Below are positions 1-10,208 of a stretch of DNA of 57,169 nt, in pieces. The stretch lies in assembly GCA_001179505.1 (NCBI GenBank), contig CDMY01000409.1, forward strand, positions 1-57,169. Direction: 5' to 3'. A model generated the notes under the pieces. It was not told where the DNA came from and did no database searches. It saw nothing but the letters and a program-made list of their open reading frames with translations. This stretch comes from Vitrella brassicaformis. Lineage: Eukaryota; Sar; Vitrellaceae. Numbering within the stretch: position 1 is the first letter of the stretch; the number at the start of each line of letters is the position of its first letter. Made by a program: the position numbers and the translations under genes.

Positions 1-404
1 ACACACATCCACACACACACACGCACACAAATGCACCTCCGACATGGATTTCGGAGCCCTCCATTTTATCCACACGTCACACGTCACAGGTCGCTAATGA
101 ATGGCTATCGACCCACACACAGTTCACCGAAGGACACTCACCGAAGGACACACAGACAGACAGCTGCTCACTCACACGTACCTAGTGTGCAGAAAAACCA
201 ACAACGGCCCGAGAACGGGCCTTAAGGCATCGCATCCATCGACAGGTGGGAAGACATGCAGACACACACGCCCCGCCCCGCCCCGCCCCGCCCTGCCCAG
301 CGGCACTGCACGCGGCGCCGCGCAGTGCACCATGTCATGTATTGTATGCTATGCAGCTCAATCAACTGGCTGCCTCCCTCGTCTGTCACTCACATCCACT
401 CCAT
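1..404. other. Non-genic flank with CA-rich simple repeats
   Basis: I see no coding signal here. The stretch begins with a (CA)n tract and holds a (CCCCG)n-like run near 270-293. It is probably the 3' flank of the minus-strand glycosyltransferase that ends at 405. Confidence 0.6.
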
Positions 405-1798
405 TCACTCGACACGCACGCGGAAAGATGACGGCCGGGGGATTGGCCAGTCAGGGAAGACCTCTCTCAGCAAATTGAGGCACCCATCGCGCTTCGGCAT
501 GTGATCGCCGCGCCACGACAGAGACTCCTTGCCACCGTCGAAGCCATACAGACTCGAGTCCTCTACTATCACACCTGCAAAGTGGAAGCGCATCCATCGA
601 TGGGGCCTGCCTGCCTGCCTGCCCTGGGTGCTCACTCACATGCTTCTTGTTCGTCGCCACTGATGTAGGCAGTGAGCCAGTTGAACAGCATGTCCTCGCA
701 GTTGCGCTCGCGGTTTATCAAATCAATCACCGGGCTGAATTAACGAACGGGTCAGTCACACACCACATCAAGGGAAGCGACATTGAGCCAATCCCTCTGT
801 GTGTGAGAGTACCGACCGAGGCACGAGCTTCATGTACGCCAACAGGAGCGACGTGGACATGAGAGCCGCGCTCGTCAGAGCGATGTTGTCTTGGTCGCTG
901 TCATTCTCGGTGCCGTAGTACAGGGTGGTCTTTGTGCCGTCCACACACCGGCGAATCGTCCGCCGATTCTCATGCACACTGATTATGCGCCTCGGGAACA
1001 GCCGTGCGGCCAAAAGAAACTTGTGGATATCAGCTGTGACAGACAAGCAACGAATCGCAGACAGATCACACACCAGCCAGTTTGTGTGCGTATGTACCGT
1101 ACGTACCACAGGTGAAGGTCTTGTCGTCGTCGAGGATCAGCGTGAAGGGCGTGTCAATGTACTCGGCCACATAAAACCTCTCGCCAAGCCCCCGCTCCCC
1201 CGGGAGCACCCGAGTCTTTGTCGAACCCACCTGCCTGAGCTTCTCGTGCAGAGCCTCTCTGAAGCCGTCGATGGACTTGTCGTGCGGCACCCATTGTCCC
1301 CAATGTTGGTGTATCGGCACCCATGTATCGAGCACGATCTCTTTGACGAAGCCGCACCTCTCGAGGGCTGGGAGGTACCGAGCGACCCAGCGCCGAGCAC
1401 GGGAGGGGCCCATCGTCACAGCCACCGTCACAGAGTTCTGCATTATATGAGCAGCGGGAGAGAAGGGGCAACACTGCCTGTCTGCCTGTCTTTGGTGTGG
1501 TGAATCACCTCACCTGCAAGTCGTCCGTGTCGGTTTCGTTCCTCCTCAGTACCAGAGTGGTCTGGCTGCTGAACGTGGCCCTCCGTCTGATCGGCGCTTT
1601 CCTCCTGCAGCCACCGCTGGGAAGCCACCGCTGCAGTGACGCGCCCTCCAGCGCTGTGTAGTTGTACGGGACAATGGCGGTGGGACCGGTGAGCGTGGAG
1701 GGCATGCGTGTGAGTGTCGTCCTCAGATAGCCCCAGTCGACGAGTATCCAGGTGGCTCCCGCCACAAGGGCAAAAGACAGGGGCTTCACGGCCCACAT
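405..1798 (-). CDS. Exostosin-like glycosyltransferase, family GT64
   Basis: Type II membrane glycosyltransferase, probably Golgi. I resolve five exons: 1798-1514, 1437-1107, 1033-817, 734-640 and 574-405, which join in phase to about 365 residues. The N-terminus has a signal anchor (PLSFALVAGATWILVDW, residues about 6-22). A donor-sugar/metal motif LILDDDKTF sits around residue 200. The region INRERNCEDMLFNWLTA matches the NCED..NFL block typical of EXT/EXTL GT64 domains, and the C-terminus (RDGCLNLLREVF) matches the family end. GT64 enzymes transfer GlcNAc or GalNAc in glycan synthesis; the acceptor here is unknown. Its start codon lies 75 bp from that of the divergent methyltransferase. 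At about 365 residues it is close to EXTL2/EXTL3-C in size, so it is a single GT64 domain without the GT47 half of EXT1/2. Confidence 0.85.
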
Positions 1799-1873
1799 AT
1801 GTAGCAGCCCTAGAAATTTACATTGAATTTACACTTGTACAGAAACGGTTATGGACGGTGGAATTGCTGTGCG
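1799..1873. promoter_or_regulatory. 75-bp divergent intergenic region, putative bidirectional promoter
   Basis: This is the whole sequence between the ATG of the minus-strand GT64 gene (1798) and the ATG of the plus-strand methyltransferase gene (1874). With so little room the two genes must share promoter DNA or overlap in their 5' UTRs. I see no clear TATA element. Confidence 0.5.
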
Positions 1874-4413
1874 ATGGCGGCCAAATACACGACGCGAGTG
1901 GGGAACGCTGCGACGCGAGAAGGGGACGGAGGCGCCGGGACGCTCAGGAGACGGAGGTCTATCATCGGGACTGGTATTGTGAGGCAGACTGGTGCATGGT
2001 CGTGGGCAGATAAATGCGGGCGGGGATGTGTTCTGTGTGTCGATCAGCGTTGGTGGTGTTTCTTGTAACCAATGTTGGGCTGTTGCTGCTGAGGTGTCTG
2101 GAAGACTTATTGCTGCTGAGGGAGAGCGTCGACGCCATGAGGTGAGCAGAGAGTGGAAAGGGAGATGGGCAGCTGGACACAGAGGCGCAGACACAGAACA
2201 CACCGCCTCTCCCTGTTTGTGTATGCACGTGTGTGCCCCTCTGGTCAGGAGTATGCAAGCATCGCGTCTCGCGGGTGCTTCGGTGACCAGTAGCGCCGCA
2301 GGGCAGGTACGCCATTCCTTCTCATCCATGCAGGATGGCGACGATGGTTTTGTGGGCGAGTGGCAGGTCACACAGATCGTCCAGAAGCTGCTTAGAGGTG
2401 AGGTGGGGGGGTGCGCCGCAACGCAATCAATACACACGCACGATGGCCATGAGCGTGTGACTGCCCGACCGATTGCCCCACACACACAGGTGCTGGTCTC
2501 CGGCCGCCTGACACGACGTCGAAGGACCAGCACCATGAGTCACTTGGCTTCTACGATGCGGGTCGGTACACGGAGGCGGAGAGATGGGAGCTGAAAAAGA
2601 GAAACAGAGCCCTCATGTGGCACAGACAAGTATACCGACCGACCGACAAAGACATTTGAAGGGACGCAACCGGCGTATCCACCATCTGTCTGTGTGCGTG
2701 CGTGGGCGTGTGTGTGTATTATATGTGTGTGCAGATGGACCCGAATTGGCTGAGCAAGGTCAGCGAGGTCAAGGGCCACGGCCCCACCTTCTACCAGATG
2801 TTCTTCGAGCCCGACTGGAGCTGCGAGTGGGCAGACAGACATACAGACATCCCCACCTCACCTCACCTGAGCCACACGTGCACACAAATCATGTGTAGGT
2901 ATGATTGTCTGTGCTGTCTGTCTGTCAGGTTTGAGATGCGACTGGGCACTCTGGGCGATGGCGGCAAGTGGGTCTGTGACCCTGACAGGTAGGTCGGTAC
3001 CTCAGCCACTCACAGACAGACGCGTGCATACAAATGCATATTCACATGCAGGATCATTTCGCGTAGCAAGGCGTCGGGCGAGCCCTGTCTGGTGTACTCT
3101 GTGGGCGGCTCCAACGAGGTGAGTGAGTGAGTGAGTGAGTGAGAGGGGGATGGATGGATGGATGGAGGGGCTTGCGGCACACGGTGTGCTCTGCTCTGCT
3201 CAGTGGTCCTTCGAGGACAGCGTACACAAGACACTCGGATGCGAAGTCCACACCGTACGCACCGCAGGGAGGGAGGGACACACGCACCCATGTTGTCAGT
3301 CTGTCAATGGTGTGGGTGGGTGTGCGGGCGGGCGGGCTGATGGCTTTAGTTTGATCACACTGTCGCGACTCCGAAGGCCAAGCCCAACCACGTCATCTTT
3401 CACAGATGGGGGATCGACTGGCCGGGATCGGGGTGGGTATGTGGGTGCAGTGCAATGGGCGTCTCCCTCCCTGGCTCACATCCGTCCACCTTTTGATGTA
3501 TGTGTTCAGGGCCAATCTGCAGGCCGACAGCCCCGGGCCCCTCACAGCAGGCTTGAACGAGATCATTACGTGAGACTGGAGTGGGTGGGATGGGTGGGAT
3601 GGACGACGCACAGAAGGCAAGACGGACTGTCTGTCTGTCTGTCTGTCGTGTGTGGATGTGTCTAGTGCGTTGGGCCACGAGACACGCGAGATTGACATTC
3701 TCAAGATTGATGTGGAGGGCGCCGAGTGAGCAAACGCAGCGCAGAGAGAGACAACTGCGCATCCCTCTCTGTGTGTGTATGTGTGTTGGTGATCAGGTTC
3801 AGGTCGCTCACCCCATTGTTGACGAGTGGAGCATGGAGGAGAAGGCCACCGATACGACAGGCGAGCCGAGCAAGGAAGGACCACCGCCACCCACCCATGT
3901 GGTGGCATCCCATCCAGGCAGACAGACACCTGACTGACCTGTGCGTCAATCAATACGTCTGTGTGTTATGTGGTGTGTGTGTGTGTGTATGTGTGTGGCT
4001 GCATTGCCACCAACTGCAGGTGTTGATCGAGGTGCACGTGTTGGGGATCAACAAGCAGAAGGTGGTCGACTTGAACAAAGAGCTGCTCAGCGCATTCCTC
4101 AACAACGGGTCAGGCAGGGTCAGGCGGGCCACATGCACATTCAGACAGACAGACAGACAGACGGACACACACGTCGATGGATTGGATGTCTGTGTCTGCT
4201 CTGCATGCCTCGGTGTCAGATACGTCTTGTTCCACAAGGAGCCGAACATTCAGGTGCACAGACAGACAGACAGAGAGACTGGATGTGCAGTGGATGGTGG
4301 CTGGATGCGATGCATGTGTGTGTGTGTGTGTGTGGCAGCACGCGGGCGGCAACTGCGTCGAGTTCGCCTTCCTGCAGCTGGACCTGCCCACACCACCAGA
4401 CAAACCCACATAG
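1874..4413 (+). CDS. METTL24/FkbM-like methyltransferase, type II membrane protein
   Basis: SAM-dependent methyltransferase of the FkbM/METTL24 type, probably Golgi. Exon 1 (1874-1973) joins exon 2 (2048-2141) in phase and creates a signal anchor (ALVVFLVTNVGLLLL) after a basic RRRR stretch. Further exons give PDWSCEFEMRLG and GDGGKWVCDPDR (2735-2990), CLVYSVGGSNE (about 3052-3118), WSFEDSVHKTLGCEVHT, DILKIDVEGAEF (3690-3800; the FkbM D-VEG-E signature), a VLGINKQK block (4020-4110), YVLFHKEPNIQ and HAGGNCVEFAFLQLDL before a TAG at 4411. This order and wording match METTL24-like proteins closely. The methyl acceptor is unknown. Pairing with the divergent GT64 gene suggests glycan or glycoprotein modification, which is inference. 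Confidence 0.85.
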
Positions 4414-5525
4414 CCACACACGCAACCCGGGCCCTCAATGTGTGTATGGGCGTGAGTGTAGGTGTAAGTAAGCGTATGTGTCTTATGCGTCTCGTCAGCC
4501 ACTGTGTGCATTTGTCGCTCCGACACTCACTGGTCGGTCGATTGCCCAATTACTTACAAGTGCTTGATGGATATCGCCCGCAAAAGGGCGACACGCAGCT
4601 AGCTGTTTTTGGCTGGGTGCAATCACTGCGCGTGTGCATGGCATGGATGTCTTGTCCTTCCTGAGACATTGGATGTGTGCAGTAGGCATGAGGGTGTGCG
4701 CAGACAGCCCAGACCTTCTTGATTGGGGAGGGCACATGTACAGTAGCTAGCTAGCCCCAACAGACAGACACCCACAGTCATTTCATTCACAGAGAACGGA
4801 CGGGTGCGGCGTTTGTCTGTGCCTGCCTGTTTGTTTTTTTGCTCACACCGATGCGCGCGAGCGCTCATACAGTCAGTCAATCTGACCGTCAGATTACGGA
4901 GGAGTGGACATCCACTGAGTCAGTCAGTCTGTCTGCGTGTGTGTGTGCGTGCCACTGATCGACTGCTTGACGAAGATGCGAGTAAGTACGTGTGTAGATG
5001 AGATGCAACTGTGTCCATGTGCCAACAAGGTGACCGATCTTTCAACCTCTCTATACATTCATCCCGATTCATCCCCCATTCATCCCGATTCATCCCCCAT
5101 TCATCCCGATTCATCCCCCATTCATCCCAATTCATCCCCCATTCATCCCGATTCATCCCCCATTCATCCCAATTCATCCCCGATTCATCCCCCATTCATC
5201 CCGCGCCAGAGCTAGAAACTCCACATTGCCGGAGGAGATACCGTCCCCCATGGCCAGCTGCGAGTCCACACTGCAGCTGGCGAGTACCTGGCCGTGTGGT
5301 CGAGAGGTGATGGCCACACCCCAGATACAGTACCAGTAGCAGACTACCTCCCCTGCCTGCGTCCTTGTGCTGCTGCACCATCCGGCGTGAGACCTCAGCT
5401 GCCGCAGACCCGTACACAGCGGGAGTGCCCGGCACTCAGCCGTCGCGGAGCGGACAGGAGAAGCGATCGGCTGCGAGCTAAGCCGTGAGGAGGATTTGAA
5501 AGTGCCTCATCTCGTGTCGGCTGCG
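4414..5525. other. Intergenic region with minisatellite
   Basis: I see no supported gene between the methyltransferase stop and the first family copy. The stretch holds microsatellites and the 21-bp minisatellite listed separately. 5200-5525 is probably the 5' flank of family copy 1. Confidence 0.5.
5058..5206. repeat. 21-bp minisatellite made of alternating ATTCATCCC(G/A) and ATTCATCCCCC
   Basis: About seven units of a 21-bp repeat, each built from a 10-bp and an 11-bp half. Some halves carry CCCAATT instead of CCCGATT. Because 21 is a multiple of three, all frames stay open. The minus strand of 4920-5195 reads as tandem MNRDEWG / MNWDEWG heptapeptides. No splice or family evidence shows that this frame is translated. 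Confidence 0.9.
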
Positions 5526-7130
5526 ATGATGGAGCAACCGGAGCAACAGGACCAGCAACAGCAACATCCCTTCTCGTACATCTTGGTTGGTCGTCGCACG
5601 TTCTACCTCCTCAGCCTCACAACATACTCCAGCTGAGGGCCACCTGCACGTGGCTCGAAGGTCTTTTCGGAGCGGCCCAGCTAAAAGATCGGCTCCGTCA
5701 CTCTGTCGGCTCGCAGGCGGGGCTGCGGCGGGTGGTCAACGGGCAGCAAGTGCAGCTGGTGCGGTTCGACGATGACCAGTTCGGCGTGTGTGATCTGCTG
5801 GCGTGGCGGCTGTGTGTGTGATGGAGGAGGGGAGCTGGGTGGAGATCGGCGTGGTGATTGAATGGGCCAGCCAGTGCGGCAACTGTGAGCTGCCTGTCAA
5901 GCTCACGTCAGATGACATCAACACACACGCCAGCAAGACGGTAAGGCACACACACAGATGGGGGCGGGGAGAGAACAGAGAGGCCTCATTCCCTCTCTCT
6001 CTGTGTCTGTGTGGTGTAGGCGTATGGATCGGTAGCTTGTGTGTTGGCGCAGCTCATGGTGGTCGGCCGCCTCCTGGACTTCGGTGACGGCAGCTGCCTG
6101 CAGGTCTTCCGCCGTGCGAATGGTGAGGTGCGGGCCATCAGGGACGAGCCCGGCTTCCGGCTGCAGGTCAACCCGCCCCTCGCTGCCGACCATCTGTATC
6201 AGCAGCACCGACTACAGCATGACCCACCAGTGCGGAGCTGCATCAACTATCGGGGCAACACCGGCAGATGGGTGTCGGGCGGACTGTCCGAGTATGCGTC
6301 GTTGTCGTCGTTCGCCAAGCGCATGATCCACAACCACTTCTACGAGACTCACCAGATCAATGACACAGGGGTAGACCTCAACAGATGACGACACGTCAAC
6401 GGCCCAAGTGGCGAGAGGGGTGCGTGTTTGACTGGGTGTCTGTGTGTGGTTGGTTCAGGCGTGTTGGCGGCGGCCGTCTGGATGGCCTCCTCACCCAGTC
6501 GCCCCACACACCGGTGGCCGGATGCACCACCACATTGAGCCGGGTTGGTGATCTGCGGTACCTGGTGCTGGTGCTGACCGACAGCAGCCACGAGTTCGTC
6601 GCGTGGATTGCCATTCAGGATTGGGGGGACGGCATCGGTCAGGCCGACAGACAGGCAGCTCCGCTGGTCAAATGTTCTCAGTGTTTTCTTCCTGCTTGTC
6701 TGTCTGCAGTGGATGTGTGTGTCGAGACGACCGAGTCGCCTGTGGCTGGTGCAGCTGCGCCCTTCAAGGACCGCTTCCCGGTCACCACTCGGCTGGCTCG
6801 CGTGGCGTTGGGGTCAGGTGTGGTGCCATACGTCTTCGACGGACAAGTACAACAACAGCAGCAGCAGCAGCAGCAAGATGACGACAGCGACGATGGTACG
6901 GACATACACGCACATTGGTGGACGGATGGACGATGGGCTTCTTTATGTGTGTGGTGCAGACGGAGATGGTGGCGATGAGAGTGACGAGATGGATTATGAC
7001 AGCGATGGGGGCAGCGGAGGTATCACGAGCAAAAGGCACACAGCACCAATGCGTCGCATGCATTTCTGTGGGCGTGGGTGTCTGGATGACAGGCGACAAC
7101 GCACCAGCCGAGGAGGAGAATGTCGACTGA
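5526..7130 (+). pseudogene. Family copy 1: decayed member of the repeated CxxC/acidic-tail family
   Basis: Homologous to family copies 2-8 over its whole length and closest to copy 8 at the N-terminus (HPFSYILVGRRTFYLL). Compared with copy 8 it has a 4-bp deletion near 5615, which puts TGA in frame after LTTYSS. It also has a 5-bp duplication (TGGCG) near 5803. Together these leave the N-terminal part in three frames. The rest is recognisable: QCGNCELP, DDINTHASKT, intron, GRLLDFGDGSCL to DTGVDLNR, GGGRLDGLLTQSPHTPVAGC, FKDRFPVTTRLARVAL, a Q7 run then acidic residues, ending EEENVD and TGA at 7128. The donor after LNR, which reads CAACAG|GTAACG in copy 2, is CAACAGATGACG here, so that splice site is lost too. 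Assembly error could explain one defect, hardly all three. Confidence 0.75.
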
Positions 7131-7699
7131 TCCACCTACCGATCCGTCAATAGCGGGGCACCACAGGTATGCACATACGCCAGGCAGTGCGGCAGATCTT
7201 CCTCCTGTGATGTCATGGGCTCTTGCCGTGTGTGTGTATCCTCTGTGTGTGGTTTTGGCAGGATGTTTGGAGTGCTGTCCGCAGCTGCTGGCTTCTCATC
7301 CCTTTGTCATGTGTGCGACGCCTCCCATGACACAGCAGACTGCGTGGCTAGAGGGCCTTTCTCTACAGAACAATTTGGAGGGGTAGATAGGCTGCGTGCC
7401 TTAACATGACGGTTATGTGTTGTTGGACCGTGTTGGATCGATCGATGCTGCCGAACTGTTTCGTATGATTTGGTATAAGATGAGATTCATCGAATCGACA
7501 GGACAGCGTATTTACACACCACATGACAGTCATGAGGTCTGGTCGCCTTGCTGTCAATAAATGCAGCGCATCGTCACACCAACAAACCTATCGACTCATC
7601 GATCCATGGCAGCTTCACAAAACAGTCACCCCATCAAAACCTCCGGTGCACCCCCCAACCCCCTACCCCGATCACATCGGTCAGGCAGTCAGTCGCCCC
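7131..7699. other. Intergenic region between convergent genes
   Basis: I see no open coding signal here. The first ~60 bp resemble the sequence after the stop codon of copy 2 (a GCACCACAG/GTA junction in both), so a 3'-UTR exon and intron may be conserved. The remainder lies between the 3' ends of family copy 1 and the metalloprotease gene. Confidence 0.45.
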
Positions 7700-9928
7700 T
7701 CAGCCCTCGCCGCCGTCCCCATTCTGTTTGGTCATCTTGAGCAGCTCGCAAATGAACGACCCTGACCGTGTCGATGCCCCACCCACACCCACCGGCAATG
7801 ACCTGAAGAGGCAGAGAGACGGACAGTGGTGTGTTTGGGGTGTGTGAGGATGGTCTTACGGTGCCGTCATTTGGCGCATGTCTTGCCGCCTTCGGATGGC
7901 ATCCCTCGCACCATCGGGCAGCCCCCTCTCTGCACAGACACCCAACCCACACACACAGACAGCCGCACAGTGTGTTCACGGGTGCGGCGAATTTCATTTC
8001 TCTCTCTCTCTTTCTCTCTCACCGATTGCGTCGACACAGTCGCCCACAGGCTTCCCCTGCCGCAGTGCCTCGACCAGGTTGTCATAGGCCTGCGAATACT
8101 CCTGTCCACACAAAAAGAATCAAACCACACACACGTCATGGACTGAGCAGCCCTCTGTGTGTGGTGTGGTGTCACCGACCCCCCCACCTTGAGCAGCAGC
8201 ACGGCCTGCGTGACGGCCCATCGGGCCTGCAGAGTGACGCGCGGCAGCGACCAGGGCGGGAAGATGTCCCGACCAAGGAACAACCGCTGCAGCAAGTGAC
8301 AGGACACACACACGCAGATGAGCACTCAGGTGGGTGTGATGCCTCCTCTCTCTCCACTGACGGCGCCCATCCCATGGTCTCACCAGTGCGGCCTCGTCGC
8401 TCCTGCCGCCCTCTGCGTTGCCGAACTGCAGTGCCTCTGCGGCAATGCCGGCCATGGTGATGATGGACAGCCTGTCGATGGTCTCACGCCTCAGCTGCCC
8501 GCGCATCACCTTCTCCTTGATCTCAGGCACGAAAAAGATCGTACCTATACACACACACACACAGAGAGAGATAGATACAAACACATCGTGCCCATCGTCT
8601 GTGTGCGGTTGTCTGTCCCACCTCCCTGTCCGGCCACGAGTGCCTTCTCTTTGAAGAGCTGCGGCACCGTCACGATGCACCGCTGGATGGGGGCCCCCAG
8701 CAGGTAGCCGATGAGGAAGTGGCCCGCCTCGTGCTTGACAATCCTCTCCTGGTAGGGGGGAAAGACCACCCGCGCGACGCTCTTTGAGAGAACGGATCGG
8801 AAGAACAGGGAATCCACCAACACCGCACCACACTGATGGTGAGTGACACACATCGATGGATGGGCGGATACGGTGTGTCATGGGCTGTTGTCTCACCTCT
8901 AGAGGCACTAGAATGTTGAGCGTCTCGGGGGGCAGCAGGGCGATCTGCGCCAGGGCGAAAGCCACACCGCTGAGACACACACGCAGACACACACCATCCA
9001 GAGAAGTGAGACGCGTCGTGCTGTGCTTTTGGTTGTTCGGTTCGGTCATGACTTACGCGACGGACCAGAAGACCCCCGAGCCCTTAGGTGTGAGTTTGTC
9101 CAATGTAAAGTTGGTGTACTTCTCTATGTTGGCATTCTGCAGCTCCACGTTGGTCTCCGCCTGGCCAGCCATCGGCCTTTAGGGGACTGTTATCAAGCGA
9201 GTTTGAGTCCAACAGCTCACACATGCAGGTGCCACAAAACCGTCCGTCCCATACTCACTCACTCACTCACTCACTCACTTTTCCTCTCTGCCATCGAACC
9301 ACTTGGCCAGAACAAAGTTAATTGCGACTTGAAAGAAAAAGAGCCCTGCGAGGACGACTGCGAGCCGTTCACTTTCCCCTGTCTCCTTCAGCTCTGACAC
9401 AAAGCGTTCGAGCCAATCGGGCTGGATGCCATCTTGCCTCTCCAGGCTGTACAGAATGAGCCATATGACGAAAAGTTGAGGGAATGTCTTCGCGGCAATC
9501 CCCTGGACGGCTTTCAAGGTACCCTTGGCGACTACCTTGGCCGCCGTGTCCCACCCTGCTGCAGAAGGGGAGCAGACACAGTGGGTCAATCAACGGTCTG
9601 TGCTGTCCATTCACCTGGTTGTGGAGCGCTCTCAGTCTCCGTCTTATCCTGCACTCAAACGGGGAGATCGATGCACATCCACTTAGACGAATGGCTGCCA
9701 GTGAAGTCATTGATGGTCTCTCACCGGGCGCGCGTGTGGTCTGCTCGTAGGTTCGGTCAGCAGCCACGGACGATGCTCGTACTCGTGAGGCTGCGACGTC
9801 AGGCCTCCTCTGTGCTTGGTGGTGTGGGAGAGGCGGACGGGCGGCACAACGAAGGCAGACACCGCCGATAGCTGGCAGCTCTTCACTGCCAGCAGAACAA
9901 GGCAAAGCACCAGCAGCTTCATAGACAC
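7700..9928 (-). CDS. Plastid-targeted M41/FtsH-like metalloprotease without a visible AAA domain
   Basis: Membrane zinc protease homologue, similar from memory to plant chloroplast FtsH-like M41 proteins lacking the ATPase (At5g27290 type). Exon 1 (9928 to about 9728) encodes a signal peptide (KLLVLCLVLLAVKSC) followed by AVSAFVVPPVRL, an ASAF-like cleavage motif of proteins entering red complex plastids. Then come hydrophobic segments (FPQLFVIWLILYSL and LAVVLAGLFFFQVAINFVLA), a TLDKLTPKGSG block, GVAFALAQIALL, and the protease core ERIVKHEAGHFLIGYLLGAP with an intact HEXXH. GIAAEALQFGNAEGGRSDE supplies a possible third ligand Asp. The C-terminal helices (RWAVTQAVLLLK and VGDCVDAI) match the plant proteins. 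The last exon ends at TGA 7702-7700. Its 5' end is 280 bp from the divergent family copy 2. Confidence 0.82.
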
Positions 9929-10208
9929 ACCTGAAATGCACAGGCAGGCAGGCAGGCAGGCAGGCAGACGGTGGTGTGCGTCGGGGAGAGCATTTCCTCT
10001 GTGTGTCAGGCGAACCTCACGGAAGGTTGAAGCGTCATTCGCTTTGCGGAATGAATGGCAATAAGGCGACTGGGGATGGAGGCTTCATTGCTGCGGAGAG
10101 GGGATGAATCCGTAGCTCCAACGCTCTCTTCAGATCTCCTGGCTTATGCGAGCTTAGAAGCTCCATGTGTTGACAGCTTTGCGTAACGGCTGGGGCGGCT
10201 GACGGACG

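Noticed and set aside
1829-2536. 235-residue minus-strand open frame
   Set aside because: Antisense to the resolved exons of the methyltransferase gene, low-complexity Ser/Pro/Cys composition, no family pattern.
3726-4664. 312-residue plus-strand open frame
   Set aside because: Contains true exons (FRSLTPLLT, VHVLGINKQK) but also reads through several GT-rich introns; only the spliced product is credible.
5058-5206. Regular direct repeats that could be taken for a CRISPR array
   Set aside because: Units are contiguous 21-mers without unique spacers, in a eukaryotic genome. It is a minisatellite.
8120-9049. 309-residue minus-strand open frame
   Set aside because: It reads through introns of the metalloprotease gene and mixes frames; real exons are the shorter HEAGH-containing pieces.
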